Position numbers and translations under genes: made by a program
Notes under the pieces: generated by a model
What the model saw: the letters and a program-made list of their open reading frames with translations, nothing else
Database searches by the model: none
What the model was told of the DNA's origin: nothing
Assembly (NCBI RefSeq): GCF_023100905.1
Contig: NZ_CP064686.1
Location: 7,404,001-7,468,000, forward strand
Source: Bradyrhizobium sp. 4
Lineage (GTDB): Bacteria > Pseudomonadota > Alphaproteobacteria > Rhizobiales > Xanthobacteraceae
Direction of reading: 5' to 3'
DNA: 64,000 nucleotides
Part shown: positions 54,289-62,614 of the stretch, one piece after another
Layout: the number at the start of each line of letters is the position of its first letter
Position numbering within the stretch: position 1 is the stretch's first letter

Positions 54289-55548
54289 TTACTGGTAGCC
54301 CTTGGGGAACGGATCCGGCTCGACCAGATCAGCGGTCTCGTAGATCAGTTCGAACTGGCCATCGAGCTTGGCGCGTCCCACCCGGGTCTTCGACCAGAGG
54401 TGATGATTTTCGTGGATGCGCACATAGCCTTCCGGAGCGCCCTTGAACTCGATGCCTGGCGATGCCGCCGCGATCTTGTCGATGTCGAAGGAGCCCGCCT
54501 TCTCCACCGTCAACTTCCAAAGCCAAGGGCCGAGATAGGCAGCCTGGGTGACGTCTCCGATCACGGTCTTCTCGCCCCACATTTTCTTGAACGCCGGGAC
54601 GAAGGTCTTGTTGTTCGGATTGTCGAGCGACTGGAAGTACTTCATGCAGGCATAGGCACCCGCGATGTTCTCGCCGCCGATGCCGTCGATCTCGTCTTCC
54701 GTCACCGAGATCGTCAGCAGCGCCTGCTTGGAGAGATCAATACCGGCCGCCTTGAGCTGCTTGTAGAACGCGACGTTCGAACCGCCGACCACGTCGGTGA
54801 AGATCACGTCTGGCTTGGTCAGCTTGATCTTGTTGATGACCGAATTGAACTGGGTGTTGCCGAGCGGATAATACTCTTCGCCGACGACCTTGCCCTTCAG
54901 CACGTTCTCGACATGCTTGCGCGCGATCTTGTTCGAGGTGCGCGGCCAGATGTAGTCAGAGCCGATGAAGAAGAACGACTTCGCACCCTTCTCCTTGGCG
55001 ATCCAGTTCAGGCCGGCGAGGATCTGCTGAGTGGCTTCCTGGCCGGTATAGATCACGTTCTTGGACTGCTCGAGACCTTCGTAGAAGGTCGGGTAGTAGA
55101 GCATGCCGTTGTACTGCTCCATGACGGGCAGCACGGCCTTTCGGGACGCCGAGGTCCAGCAGCCCATGATCGCCGCGACCTTGTCGTTGACCAGCAATTT
55201 CTTGGCCTTTTCGGCAAAGGTCGGCCAGTCGCTGGCGCCGTCTTCCTGGATGAACTTGATCTTGCGCCCGAGCACGCCGCCCATGGCATTGATCTGCTCG
55301 ATGGCGAGCTTTTCGGCCTCGATCGAGCCGGTCTCGGAGATCGCCATGGTGCCGGTCGCCGAATGCAGGATGCCGACCGTCACCTCGGTGTCGGTAACCG
55401 CGAGGCCCGTTGTATTGACCGCCGAGGTCGCCGGGGCCTGCGCAAAAGATGCTCGCGGCAGCATGGTGATGGCCGGCACGGCCGCCATTCCCATCAATAA
55501 TTTGCGCCGGAGCGGCGATAACAGGCCCTTGTTCGCTTCGTCTGACAT
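54289..55548 (-). CDS. urtA: Urea/amide ABC importer solute-binding protein, UrtA-like
   Basis: A 419-residue binding protein. The N-terminus (SPLRRKLLMGMAAVPAITMLP) holds an RR pair like a Tat signal, cleaved after ASFAQA. The core VTDTEVTVGILHSATGTMAISETG and the GCWTSASRKAVLPVMEQYNGMLYYPTFYEG segments are those of UrtA and of the Methylophilus amide-binding FmdD, which are closely related. The start ATG at 55548 gives the signal; the open frame runs 32 codons further up into the divergent promoter region. It heads the operon, so the importer is made in excess of the enzymes. Ligand: urea or short-chain amide; the operon favours amide. Confidence 0.9.
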   Translation of the reverse strand: MSDEANKGLLSPLRRKLLMGMAAVPAITMLPRASFAQAPATSAVNTTGLAVTDTEVTVGILHSATGTMAISETGSIEAEKLAIEQINAMGGVLGRKIKFIQEDGASDWPTFAEKAKKLLVNDKVAAIMGCWTSASRKAVLPVMEQYNGMLYYPTFYEGLEQSKNVIYTGQEATQQILAGLNWIAKEKGAKSFFFIGSDYIWPRTSNKIARKHVENVLKGKVVGEEYYPLGNTQFNSVINKIKLTKPDVIFTDVVGGSNVAFYKQLKAAGIDLSKQALLTISVTEDEIDGIGGENIAGAYACMKYFQSLDNPNNKTFVPAFKKMWGEKTVIGDVTQAAYLGPWLWKLTVEKAGSFDIDKIAAASPGIEFKGAPEGYVRIHENHHLWSKTRVGRAKLDGQFELIYETADLVEPDPFPKGYQ

Positions 55549-55619
55549 GAGCACCCCACTGTTGTTCGAGGACACGCGATTGGTGCCGTGAGGATGGCTC
55601 GAATTTGTGCACTGCAAGC

Positions 55620-55637
55620 ATACGCAAGATCGCGTAT
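55620..55637. promoter_or_regulatory. Inverted repeat in urtA/sensor kinase divergent promoter region
   Basis: ATACGC-AAGATC-GCGTAT is a perfect 6-6-6 inverted repeat, 72 bases upstream of urtA and 85 bases before the kinase start at 55722. An outer pair of TGCA words (starting near 55612 and 55640) widens it, with one base of asymmetry. It is placed for a dimeric regulator, and the LuxR-type protein encoded at 59077 is the obvious candidate. Confidence 0.5.
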
Positions 55638-55721
55638 ACTGCACCGCAAAATGACGACGTAGGCTTTTGGTACGGGTTTTGCGAGGGGTCCGGCGCGTTC
55701 GGGAGTAGGAGTGGGGCTGAA

Positions 55722-58700
55722 GTGGCAGGGCGGCAGCGAATAGATCGCGTCAGGCGCCAGTACAACCAATGGGTCGCCAACCAGACGCTGGAAGACTACG
55801 CGCTGCGCTTCACCGCCAAGAGCGCGCGCCGGTGGTCCGCCGCCCGCGTCGCCAACACTGCACTGGGCGCCATCTCCTTTCTCGCGCTGGAGGCGATCGG
55901 CGGCACCATCACCCTGAACTACGGCGTTACCAACGCCACCGCCGCGATCCTCGTCGTCTCCACCATCATCTTCTGCTGCGGCGTCCCGATTGCCTATTAT
56001 GCCGCCAAATGCGGCATCGACATTGACCTGCTTACCCGCGGCGCCGGCTTTGGCTATATCGGCTCGACCGTCACCTCGCTGATCTACGCCTCCTTCACCT
56101 TCATCTTCTTCGCCATCGAAGCGGTAATCCTGGCGACCGCGCTCGAGATGTGCTTCGGCATTCCGCGCCCGATCGGGTACCTCATCAGCGCGGTCGCGAT
56201 CATCCCGCTTGTCACCTACGGCATCACGCTAATCAGCCGGTTCCAGCTCTGGACGCAGCCGATCTGGATCATCCTGCACATCCTGCCCTTCGCGGCGATC
56301 GCCTGGGCCAACCCTTACTCGTTCACGGAGTGGCGCAAATTCGCCGGCGAGCACGGCGACCCCAGCGGACATTTCGATCTGCTGCTGTTTGGTGTCGCAT
56401 CCTCCGTGGTGTTTTCGCTGGTGGCCCAGATCGGCGAGCAGGTCGATTTCCTCAGGTTTCTGCCACGCGACCGCCGCACGTCGCGAACGTCGTGGTGGGC
56501 CGCCCTTCTGATCGCCGGCCCCGGCTGGATCATCTTCGGCGCGCTGAAACTGCTGCTGGGCTCGTTTCTCGCCTTCTTCGCGCTGAGCCACGGCCTCTCC
56601 AGCGAGCTGGCGGCCGAGCCTGCGCACATGTATCTCGAAGCGTTTCGCTACGTGCTGTCGCAGCCGGACATGGCCTTGGCACTCACCGGCGCGTTCGTGA
56701 TCCTGTCGCAGCTCAAGATCAACGTTACCAACGCCTATGCAGGCTCGATCGCCTGGTCGAACTTCTTCTCGCGTCTGACGCATAGCCATCCGGGCCGGGT
56801 CGTCTGGCTGGTGTTCAACGTGATGGTGGCGTTGCTGCTGATGGAGATCGGCGTCTACAAGGCGCTGGAGCAGACGCTCGCGCTCTACTCCAATGTCGCG
56901 ATCGCCTGGGTTGGCGCGCTGGTGTCCGATCTCGTGGTCAACAAGCCGCTCGGCCTGCGCCCACCGCAGATGGAGTTCAAGCGCGCCCATCTCTACGATA
57001 TCAACCCGGTCGGCGTCGGCGCGATGACGATCGCGACCATCGTCTCGATCGCGGCATTCTACGGCCTGTTCGGCTCGACCATGAAAGCGCTCGCGGCCTT
57101 CGTCGCACTGACGGTCGCCTTCGTCACCGCGCCCGTCATCGCCTGGCTCACCGACGGAAAATACTACATCGCGCGCAAGCCGAAGAGGAGCTGGGCCAAT
57201 ATCGAATCGATCCAGTGCTGTATCTGCGAGCACCATTTCGAGCCGGAGGACATGACCTCCTGTCCTGCCTATGCCGGCCCGATCTGCTCGCTATGCTGCT
57301 CGCTCGACGCGCGCTGCCACGATTTGTGCAAACCGCATGCGCGCGCGCAGGTGCAGTTCGCCGACGCGCTCGCCAGGATCTTGCCGCAGGCGATCTATCA
57401 GCGGATCAACTCGCAGTTCGGCCATTACATCGGGGTGTTCGTGGTCTCCGCGGGCCTCGTCGCGCTGGTACTGGGGCTGATCTACCTCCAGACCTCGGTC
57501 AGCGTGCCCGGCGAGAACATGCTCGTCTCCAACGTGCTCTGGAAGGTGTTCTTCTCGCTCAGCATCATCATCGGCGTGGTCGCCTGGCTGTTCGTGCTGG
57601 CGCAGCAGAGCCGACGGGCCGCCGAGGCCGAGACCCGGCGCCAGACCACGCTGCTGATCCAGGAGATCGACGCGCACAAGCGCACCGACGCCGAGCTCCA
57701 GCGCGCCAAGGAAATCGCCGAATCCGCCAACCTCGCCAAGAGCCGCTACGTGGTGGGCCTGAGCCACGAGCTGCGCTCGCCGCTGAATGCTATCAGCGGC
57801 TATGCCCAACTCCTGGAGCAGGACACCACGCTCAACACCAAGCCGCGCGACCAGGTCCGCGTCGTCCGCCGCAGCGCCGATCACCTCTCCGGCCTGATCG
57901 ACGGCATTCTGGACATCTCCAAGATCGAGGCGGGGCGGCTGTACCTGTCGCGCGACGAGGTGCGCCTGACCGAGTTCCTCGACCAGCTCGTCGGCATGTT
58001 CCGCCTTCAGGCCGCCGCCAAGAGCATCGACTTCGTGTTCAGGCGGCCGGCGCATTTGCCGGTCGTGGTCTATGCCGACGAGAAGCGGCTGCGCCAGGTG
58101 CTGATCAATCTGCTGTCCAACGCGATCAAATTCACCCAGGCCGGCAGCGTGCAGTTCGTGGTGCACTATCGCAGCCCGGTCGCGGAATTCGAGGTGATCG
58201 ACACCGGCCCCGGCATCCAGGGCGACGATCTCGAACGCATCTTCGCACCCTTTGAACGCGGTGCGCTCGGTGTCTCGCAGCCGCAGACCGGCACCGGGCT
58301 GGGCCTGACCATCAGCCGGCTGCTCGCCGGCGTCATGGGCGGCGACATCAAGGTCTCGAGCACGGTCGGCAGCGGCAGCACGTTCAAGGTCAAGATGCTG
58401 CTCTCGGAAGTCACCAATCCGCAGCGTATTGCGCCGGTGGAGGCCCCAATCTCAGGCTATCACGGCGCGCGCAAGACCATCCTCATCACCGACGACGATC
58501 CCGTGCATCGCGACCTCCTGCGCGAGGTGTTGACACCACTCGGCTTCATCCTGCTCAGCGCGCCCGACGGCCCCGGCTGCCTGGCGCTGGCCCAACACTG
58601 CCGGCCCGATCTGTTCCTGCTCGACATCTCCATGCCGGGCATGGACGGCTGGACGGTCGCGGAGACGCTACGCGCCAACGGCCACCATCAGGCGCGCATC

Positions 58701-59093
58701 CTGATGGTGTCTGCCAGCGCGCTCGAGGCCCACGGCACACCGCTGGCACAGCCTTTCCACGATGGCTATCTGATGAAGCCGATCGACATTCCCAGGCTTT
58801 TGGAAAGCATCCGCCAGCTTCTCAAGGTCGAATGGCAATACGGCTCGGAGGAGATCGCCGTGCCGCTGTGGCGGCCGGAGAGCGGCTCGCGACCGCCGGT
58901 ACAACACATCGAGGCGCTGATCGGGCTCGGTCAGATCGGCTACGTCAAGGCTATCCAGTTGAAGCTGGACGAGATCGGCAGCGAGCACCCTGAACATGCC
59001 GACTTCGTCGCGGAAATGCGGTCGCTGATCGACCGCTTCGATCTCGACCAGTACATGGCCACATTGAAGACGTTGCATGCGTATGAGCACTGA
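55722..59093 (+). CDS. NCS1 permease-histidine kinase-receiver fusion (sensor transceptor)
   Basis: A protein of about 1123 residues. Residues about 25-470 form an NCS1-type permease (cytosine/purine/allantoin family) with about 12 helices, including RGAGFGYIGSTVTSLIYASF. A Cys-rich stretch follows (about 488-530): CCICE, FEPEDMTSC, ICSLCCSLDARCHDLC. Next come two helices, a coiled coil, a HisKA domain with SHELRSPLN (His682), a HATPase domain (DEKRLRQVLINLLSNAIKFT, TGTGLGLTIS), a receiver with Asp968 (FLLDISMPGMDGW) and a helical C-terminal extension. The start is GTG at 55722, with AGGAG upstream; an earlier GTG at 55605 is less likely because it would occupy the promoter. It diverges from the amide operon and is followed by a LuxR-type response regulator. 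Confidence 0.85.
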   Translation: MAGRQRIDRVRRQYNQWVANQTLEDYALRFTAKSARRWSAARVANTALGAISFLALEAIGGTITLNYGVTNATAAILVVSTIIFCCGVPIAYYAAKCGIDIDLLTRGAGFGYIGSTVTSLIYASFTFIFFAIEAVILATALEMCFGIPRPIGYLISAVAIIPLVTYGITLISRFQLWTQPIWIILHILPFAAIAWANPYSFTEWRKFAGEHGDPSGHFDLLLFGVASSVVFSLVAQIGEQVDFLRFLPRDRRTSRTSWWAALLIAGPGWIIFGALKLLLGSFLAFFALSHGLSSELAAEPAHMYLEAFRYVLSQPDMALALTGAFVILSQLKINVTNAYAGSIAWSNFFSRLTHSHPGRVVWLVFNVMVALLLMEIGVYKALEQTLALYSNVAIAWVGALVSDLVVNKPLGLRPPQMEFKRAHLYDINPVGVGAMTIATIVSIAAFYGLFGSTMKALAAFVALTVAFVTAPVIAWLTDGKYYIARKPKRSWANIESIQCCICEHHFEPEDMTSCPAYAGPICSLCCSLDARCHDLCKPHARAQVQFADALARILPQAIYQRINSQFGHYIGVFVVSAGLVALVLGLIYLQTSVSVPGENMLVSNVLWKVFFSLSIIIGVVAWLFVLAQQSRRAAEAETRRQTTLLIQEIDAHKRTDAELQRAKEIAESANLAKSRYVVGLSHELRSPLNAISGYAQLLEQDTTLNTKPRDQVRVVRRSADHLSGLIDGILDISKIEAGRLYLSRDEVRLTEFLDQLVGMFRLQAAAKSIDFVFRRPAHLPVVVYADEKRLRQVLINLLSNAIKFTQAGSVQFVVHYRSPVAEFEVIDTGPGIQGDDLERIFAPFERGALGVSQPQTGTGLGLTISRLLAGVMGGDIKVSSTVGSGSTFKVKMLLSEVTNPQRIAPVEAPISGYHGARKTILITDDDPVHRDLLREVLTPLGFILLSAPDGPGCLALAQHCRPDLFLLDISMPGMDGWTVAETLRANGHHQARILMVSASALEAHGTPLAQPFHDGYLMKPIDIPRLLESIRQLLKVEWQYGSEEIAVPLWRPESGSRPPVQHIEALIGLGQIGYVKAIQLKLDEIGSEHPEHADFVAEMRSLIDRFDLDQYMATLKTLHAYEH

Positions 59094-60006
59094 GTCGAAA
59101 AAGCGCGACGTCGCGCTCGTTGTCGACGACTCCCCGGAGACGCTGCGGCTGCTTACCGACGCGCTCGACAGCGCAGGGATGACGGTGATGGTGGCGCTCG
59201 ACGGCGCAGCCGCGATGCGCATCGTCGACCAGATCACGCCTGACATCGTGCTGCTCGACGCGGTGATGCCGGGCATGGACGGGTTCGAGACCTGCCGCCG
59301 CCTCAAGCGTGATGCGGGCCTTGCCAATGTCCCGGTGATCTTCATGACGGGGCTCGCCGAGACCGAGCACATCGTGCGCGGGCTGGAGGCCGGCGGCGTC
59401 GACTACGTGACCAAGCCGATCGTGATCGAGGAGATGCTGGCGCGCATCCGCGTTCATCTCGGCAACGCGCGGATGACGCAGAGCGCGCGCGCCGCGCTCG
59501 ACGTCTCCGGCCGATTCTTGTTCGCGGTCAACCGCCAGGGCAAATTGTTGTGGGCGACCCCGCAGGCGCAAAAGCTGCTGGCGGACCACCACGGCGCGCA
59601 GGCCGAGGACGACTTCATCCTGCCAGTACCATTGCTGCAATGGCTGGAGCAGGCGAAGGGCAAGGGCAGCTCGAAGTCTCAGGCGGCTTCCTTGCCCGAC
59701 AATCCTCAGCTCCGCCTGTACTACATGGGCGAGACCGCGCCGAACGAGTTCCTGCTGCGGCTCTCCAGGGAATCCGGCACCGCGCCGCCACCCGAGTTCA
59801 CCAGCGAGCTTGGCCTCACCACCCGCGAAGGCGAGGTGCTGGCCTGGCTCAGCAAGGGCAAAACCAACCGCGACATCGCGCAGATTTTGGGCCTGAGCCC
59901 GCGCACAGTCGACAAGCATCTCGAGCAGATCTACTCCAAGCTCGGCGTCGAGAACCGGACTGCCGCTGCGGCGATTGCGACGAATGCGACAAGAAGGAAT
60001 TCGTAG
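59077..60006 (+). CDS. Response regulator, REC-LuxR type
   Basis: A 309-residue regulator. The N-terminal receiver has VVDD acidic residues (17-18), phospho-acceptor Asp61 in LLDAVMPGMDGF, and Lys113 in YVTKPI. A middle segment (130-235) of unknown fold follows, and residues about 243-300 form a LuxR-type helix-turn-helix (LTTREGEVLAWLSKGKTNRDIAQILGLSPRTVDKHLEQIYSKLGV). The start ATG at 59077 lies inside the end of the kinase gene, and 59083 is an equal alternative. The overlap makes it almost certain that the two form one phosphorelay. It should control the divergent amide uptake and hydrolysis operon. Confidence 0.9.
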   Translation: MRMSTESKKRDVALVVDDSPETLRLLTDALDSAGMTVMVALDGAAAMRIVDQITPDIVLLDAVMPGMDGFETCRRLKRDAGLANVPVIFMTGLAETEHIVRGLEAGGVDYVTKPIVIEEMLARIRVHLGNARMTQSARAALDVSGRFLFAVNRQGKLLWATPQAQKLLADHHGAQAEDDFILPVPLLQWLEQAKGKGSSKSQAASLPDNPQLRLYYMGETAPNEFLLRLSRESGTAPPPEFTSELGLTTREGEVLAWLSKGKTNRDIAQILGLSPRTVDKHLEQIYSKLGVENRTAAAAIATNATRRNS

Positions 60007-60050
60007 TTTTGCTGCGAATGAATTGGGACACTCCTCGCCCAACAAAAGAT

Positions 60051-60094
60051 GTCGTCCCGGCCTAGTGCGCAATTGCGCACTAGGCCGGGACGAC
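60051..60094. repeat. Perfect 44-base palindrome between convergent genes
   Basis: A perfect palindrome of 44 bases starting GTCGTCCCGGCCTAGTGCGC and centred on AATT at 60071-60074. It contains the same GTGCGCAATTGCGCAC core seen in the element at 16460-16622. It lies between the convergent response regulator and monooxygenase genes; as RNA it forms a very stable hairpin and may act as a bidirectional terminator. Confidence 0.9.
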
Positions 60095-60122
60095 TGCAGA
60101 GTGTGTGGTCAGCGCGAGCGCC

Positions 60123-61625
60123 TCACCCGTACACAAACTCCCCGCCATCCAGATCCGTCTTCGGGATCTCGTCCTTTTCGGTCCAGTAATCCTGGCTGTG
60201 CTGCCATTCCGGCTTGTCGCCGCGCTTGGGCAGCAGGTCCATGTTGCGCATCATGTAGCCGGGGTTGAAGTTCTCCGGATCAATCCAGGGCAGGATCGGC
60301 ATGTTGTGGTCTTCGGCGCGCAAGCTCACCTCGACCTTCTTCTTGCCTTTGGCCTTCATGTGACCGAGCAGACGGCAGACGAAGTCGGCAACGAGGTCGA
60401 CGCGCAGCGTCCAGCTGGCGCGGAAATAGCCGAACACCCAGACCATGTTCGGCACGCCCGTGAACATCATGCCGCGATAGGTGACGGTGTCGCCGAAGGC
60501 GAGCGGCTTGCCGTCGACCTCGAAGGCGATGTCGCCGAGCGCCGCGAGATTGAAGCCGGTTGCGGTGACGATGATGTCGGCTTCGAGCAGCTTGCCGGAT
60601 TTGAGCTGGATACCGTTCTCGACGAAACATTCGATCTCGTCGGTGACGACGGACGCCTTGCCGCTGGCGATCCCCTTGAACAGGTCGGCATCGGGCACGA
60701 AGGCGATGCGCTGCCGCCATGGCCGGTAGCTCGGCGTGAAATGGGTGTCGACATCGTACTCCGGACCGAGCACCGCGCTGATCTGGCCGATCAGCTCCTT
60801 CTTCACCTGCTCGGGCTTGGAGATGCAGAGTTTCGTGAAGGCATCCTGCTCGAACAGGATCTTTCGCCGGACAATCTCGTGGATCCAGGCCTCGTCGACC
60901 TGCAGCCGGCGCAGCTCCTCCGCGATCTCGATGGCGTTGCGGCCGAGACGGAAATAGGTCGGCGAACGCTGTAGCATCGTGACATGCGCGCATTTGTCGG
61001 CAATGTTCGGCACCAGCGTCGCCGCCGTCGCGCCGGAGCCGATCACGACGACCTTCTTGTTCGCGAGGTCGATATCATCAGGCCAGGTCTGCGGATGAAC
61101 GATGCGGCCCTTGAAGCGATCGGTGCCTTTCCATTCCGGCGTATAGCCTTCCGAATGGCGGTAATAGCCCTGGCACATCCAGAGGAAGTTCGCCGTGAAA
61201 GTTTTTGGCCTGCCGGTGTCGGTCGTCACCGCCTCGATGGTCCAGAGGTTCTGCTCGCTCGACCAGCTCGCCGAATTGATCCTGTGCTTGTAGCGGATAT
61301 GCCGCGCGATATCGTTTTCGTCGATCACCTCGTTCATGTAGGCGAGGATTTCGTCGGCGGTGGCGATCGGCGGCCCGACCCAGGGCTTGAAGCTATAACC
61401 GAAGGTGTGGAGATCGCTGTCGGAGCGGATGCCGGGATAGCGATGTGTGGTCCACGTGCCGCCGAACGTCGCCTGCGTTTCCAGGATGACGAAGCTCGCA
61501 CCGGGAAGCTGCTTGGTCATGTGATAGGCGCTGCCGATGCCCGAGATACCGGCGCCGACGATCAGCACGTCGAAATGTTCAGAAGCCTGTTTGGCCGTGG
61601 CGTGACTGCGAACAGCGACATTCAT
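60123..61625 (-). CDS. EthA-like flavin-containing monooxygenase (Baeyer-Villiger type)
   Basis: A 500-residue class B flavoprotein. The FAD-binding Rossmann motif VLIVGAGISGIGSAYH lies at residues 20-35. FGGTWTTHRYPGIRSDSD near residue 54 is like EthA and other FMO/BVMO enzymes, and the NADPH Rossmann motif VVVIGSGATAA near residue 196 is present. The BVMO fingerprint site reads FKGRIVHPQTWPD. It should use NADPH and oxygen to oxidise ketones, sulfides or thioamides. It starts with ATG at 61625. No obvious partner gene is near. The actual substrate is unknown. Confidence 0.9.
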   Translation of the reverse strand: MNVAVRSHATAKQASEHFDVLIVGAGISGIGSAYHMTKQLPGASFVILETQATFGGTWTTHRYPGIRSDSDLHTFGYSFKPWVGPPIATADEILAYMNEVIDENDIARHIRYKHRINSASWSSEQNLWTIEAVTTDTGRPKTFTANFLWMCQGYYRHSEGYTPEWKGTDRFKGRIVHPQTWPDDIDLANKKVVVIGSGATAATLVPNIADKCAHVTMLQRSPTYFRLGRNAIEIAEELRRLQVDEAWIHEIVRRKILFEQDAFTKLCISKPEQVKKELIGQISAVLGPEYDVDTHFTPSYRPWRQRIAFVPDADLFKGIASGKASVVTDEIECFVENGIQLKSGKLLEADIIVTATGFNLAALGDIAFEVDGKPLAFGDTVTYRGMMFTGVPNMVWVFGYFRASWTLRVDLVADFVCRLLGHMKAKGKKKVEVSLRAEDHNMPILPWIDPENFNPGYMMRNMDLLPKRGDKPEWQHSQDYWTEKDEIPKTDLDGGEFVYG

Positions 61626-61750
61626 TGTTGCTTCTATGCCTTGCTTGTTTTTGTGGCCGCCCTTGATTGGGCGGCGCGTTTCCTCTGCGACGGACGTGGT
61701 CGCCCAGCGCGCTTCCGCTTCAAGATGACATAGATCAGGACGCGGTCAAA

Positions 61751-62509
61751 TCACAGCGTCGCACCCCAGCTCCGCGCAGTCTGCAATATCCAGTCGCGAT
61801 AGAGCGTGAGCGGCGTGACGCCTGTCAGCCCGCCGCAGCCGGCGGCTCCGTTCGGCCCCGTGGACCAGCTGATCACGCCGACGAGCACGGCTCCGGCCGG
61901 CTTGTCCTCGAACACGGGACCGCCGGAATCACCGGTGCAGGCGCCAATTCCGTCGCGAACACCGTTGGTTACGGGGTCGACCAGCCGGATCTGGAGCGTG
62001 CCGGGCTGCCCCGTCGCAACGAGGCCGGCAACACGCGTCGCGCCGCCACTCTTGCCGTCGCCACGCACGGTGACGCCGATACCGGCGATGACGAAGCGGC
62101 TGCCGACCTGGATCGGAATATTCGGCGCACCGACCGGTACCGTCGATTTTCCCTTCAATGGAATTTCCAGCTGCAGCAGCGCCAAGTCGGCGGTAGCGCG
62201 ATGCCCTTGCATCGCCTGCATGTTGAAACTCGGATGGATCGCGACGGTGCGGACATTCAGCAGTTGCGGCTGCCCGTCGGTGCCGCGATCGACGATCTTG
62301 TAGTCCGCGCCGGGCTGCACGCAGTGGGCAACGGTGAGCACCAGCTTTGGCGCAACCAGGGTGCCGGTGCAGAAATTGCCGCGCGAGCCGACGATGGTGA
62401 CGACGGCGCGCGCGACACCATCGGCCTGCGGCGTGCCGCCGCCAACGATGGCATAAGCGGGCGTGGCGAGCAGCAGCGCCGCTGTAATGATCGTTGCAAG
62501 CTTTTTCAT
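61751..62509 (-). CDS. Secreted trypsin-like serine protease
   Basis: A 252-residue chymotrypsin-fold protease (S1 family). The signal peptide is residues 1-20 (MKKLATIITAALLLATPAYA). It is followed directly by the mature IVGGGTPQADG. The catalytic triad is His62 (TVAHC), Asp108 (TADLALL) and Ser195 (GDSGGP); the disulphide cysteines near these sites are also seen. It should be active in the periplasm or outside the cell. The start used, ATG 62509, is the standard signal peptide start; an ATG six codons upstream is possible. The frame is open far upstream, but that is the antisense of the HAD gene. Confidence 0.88.
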   Translation of the reverse strand: MKKLATIITAALLLATPAYAIVGGGTPQADGVARAVVTIVGSRGNFCTGTLVAPKLVLTVAHCVQPGADYKIVDRGTDGQPQLLNVRTVAIHPSFNMQAMQGHRATADLALLQLEIPLKGKSTVPVGAPNIPIQVGSRFVIAGIGVTVRGDGKSGGATRVAGLVATGQPGTLQIRLVDPVTNGVRDGIGACTGDSGGPVFEDKPAGAVLVGVISWSTGPNGAAGCGGLTGVTPLTLYRDWILQTARSWGATL

Positions 62510-62614
62510 GGGAACACGCTTCGGCATCGGTGACGGCGTCGGGATGGCTTCGGACTGGCCCTTGCCGATAGCGCATGCTAGCGCTCTTGGAAAGGAATTG
62601 ACGAGGGCGGGATC

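Noticed and set aside
55605..55721. Earlier GTG start of the sensor kinase
   Set aside because: It would leave only 56 bases for both promoters, cover the inverted repeat, and add a non-conserved low-complexity N-terminus.
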